Shown here: one piece after another, positions 5,805 through 5,951 of the stretch
How the letters are laid out: the number at the start of each line of letters is the position of its first letter
How positions within the stretch are numbered: the stretch's first letter is position 1
From: Euryarchaeota archaeon UBA111
GTDB taxonomy: Archaea > Thermoplasmatota > Poseidoniia > Poseidoniales > Poseidoniaceae
Assembly: GCA_002506025.1 (NCBI GenBank)
Contig: DAWS01000130.1
Coordinates: 10,060-16,010 of the forward strand
Direction: 5' to 3'
DNA: 5,951 nt
Notes under the pieces: model-generated
What the model saw: the letters and a program-made list of their open reading frames with translations, nothing else
Told to the model about the DNA's origin: nothing
The model's database searches: none
Translations under genes and position numbers: made by a program

Positions 5805-5951
5805 TCAAATTGCAGTGGGGGCAACATGTCCATCCTTTTTGTCGTCAGGCTTTCTTACTCTTGACCAAACGCCGCCCATTAACTGGTCATGACACTGTTG
5901 ACAGTAGTGGAATCGTCGGTATGCCTCCCGGAATGAGTAGGCTTTTTTGCC
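5805..5951 (-). CDS. C-terminal fragment of an unrecognised protein with a C-x-x-C motif (5' end outside window)
   Basis: The frame is open from the right edge and runs 48 codons to TGA at 5805-5807. The translation is rich in basic and aromatic residues, with YRRFHYCQQCHDQLMGG followed by VWSRVRKPDDKKDGHV. C-Q-Q-C followed by H looks like half of a zinc-binding knuckle, but no second C-x-x-C lies in this frame. A second one (C-P-H-C, 5812-5823) does lie in the -1 frame just downstream, so the true C-terminus may differ from the one given. It stands in the same orientation as the giant surface-protein gene, 49 bases ahead of its start. The fragment is short, and coding status rests on the open frame and its plausible composition. 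No function is assigned. Confidence 0.45.
   Translation of the reverse strand, partial: GKKAYSFREAYRRFHYCQQCHDQLMGGVWSRVRKPDDKKDGHVAPTAI

Noticed and set aside
5826..5951. Plus-strand starts at 5826 and 5921
   Set aside because: The first frame closes after 12 codons. The second runs off the window after about ten codons and lacks a ribosome-binding site.

Overview
The window most likely comes from a planktonic marine archaeon of the Marine Group II type (Candidatus Poseidoniales, Euryarchaeota). This is an inference. It rests on a huge surface protein built of PPC-like domains and calcium-binding D-x-D-x-D-G repeats with the 'FP-x-D-x-TQW' spacer, a GGTGA ribosome-binding site of the archaeal kind, and a possible leaderless archaeal promoter. 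No rRNA or other decisive marker is present, so a bacterium is not formally excluded.

Layout. Bases 1-447 (+) hold the C-terminal third of an NADP-type glutamate dehydrogenase (gdhA), cut by the left edge. A short gene (472-636, +) follows after a 24-base gap and encodes a small protein with one membrane helix at its C-terminus; it is probably read from the same transcript. A 49-base convergent gap (637-685) separates these from one very large gene on the minus strand (5755 down to 686, 1689 residues), which fills 85% of the window. Upstream of it, at the right edge (5805-5951, -), is the C-terminal end of another minus-strand reading frame with a C-x-x-C motif.

The large gene encodes a secreted, membrane-anchored surface protein. 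In order it has a Sec signal peptide, three diverged copies of a ~147-residue PPC-like module, one classical PPC domain, about 320 residues of Ig-like beta-rich, sequon-rich sequence, and about 620 residues of thrombospondin type 3-like calcium-binding repeats. These repeats come in three length classes (22, 27 and 33 residues). A single transmembrane helix and an ~80-residue cytoplasmic tail ending in a WW-like aromatic motif complete it. No catalytic domain is visible, so adhesion, cell-surface structure or particle binding is more likely than enzymatic activity.

The genes show no clear shared pathway. gdhA serves nitrogen and glutamate metabolism, while the large gene is an independent, oppositely oriented surface gene. 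The best leads are the mosaic repeat array with its hybrid junction unit, the WW-like cytoplasmic tail, and the right-edge frame, whose second C-x-x-C pair lies in a different reading frame.
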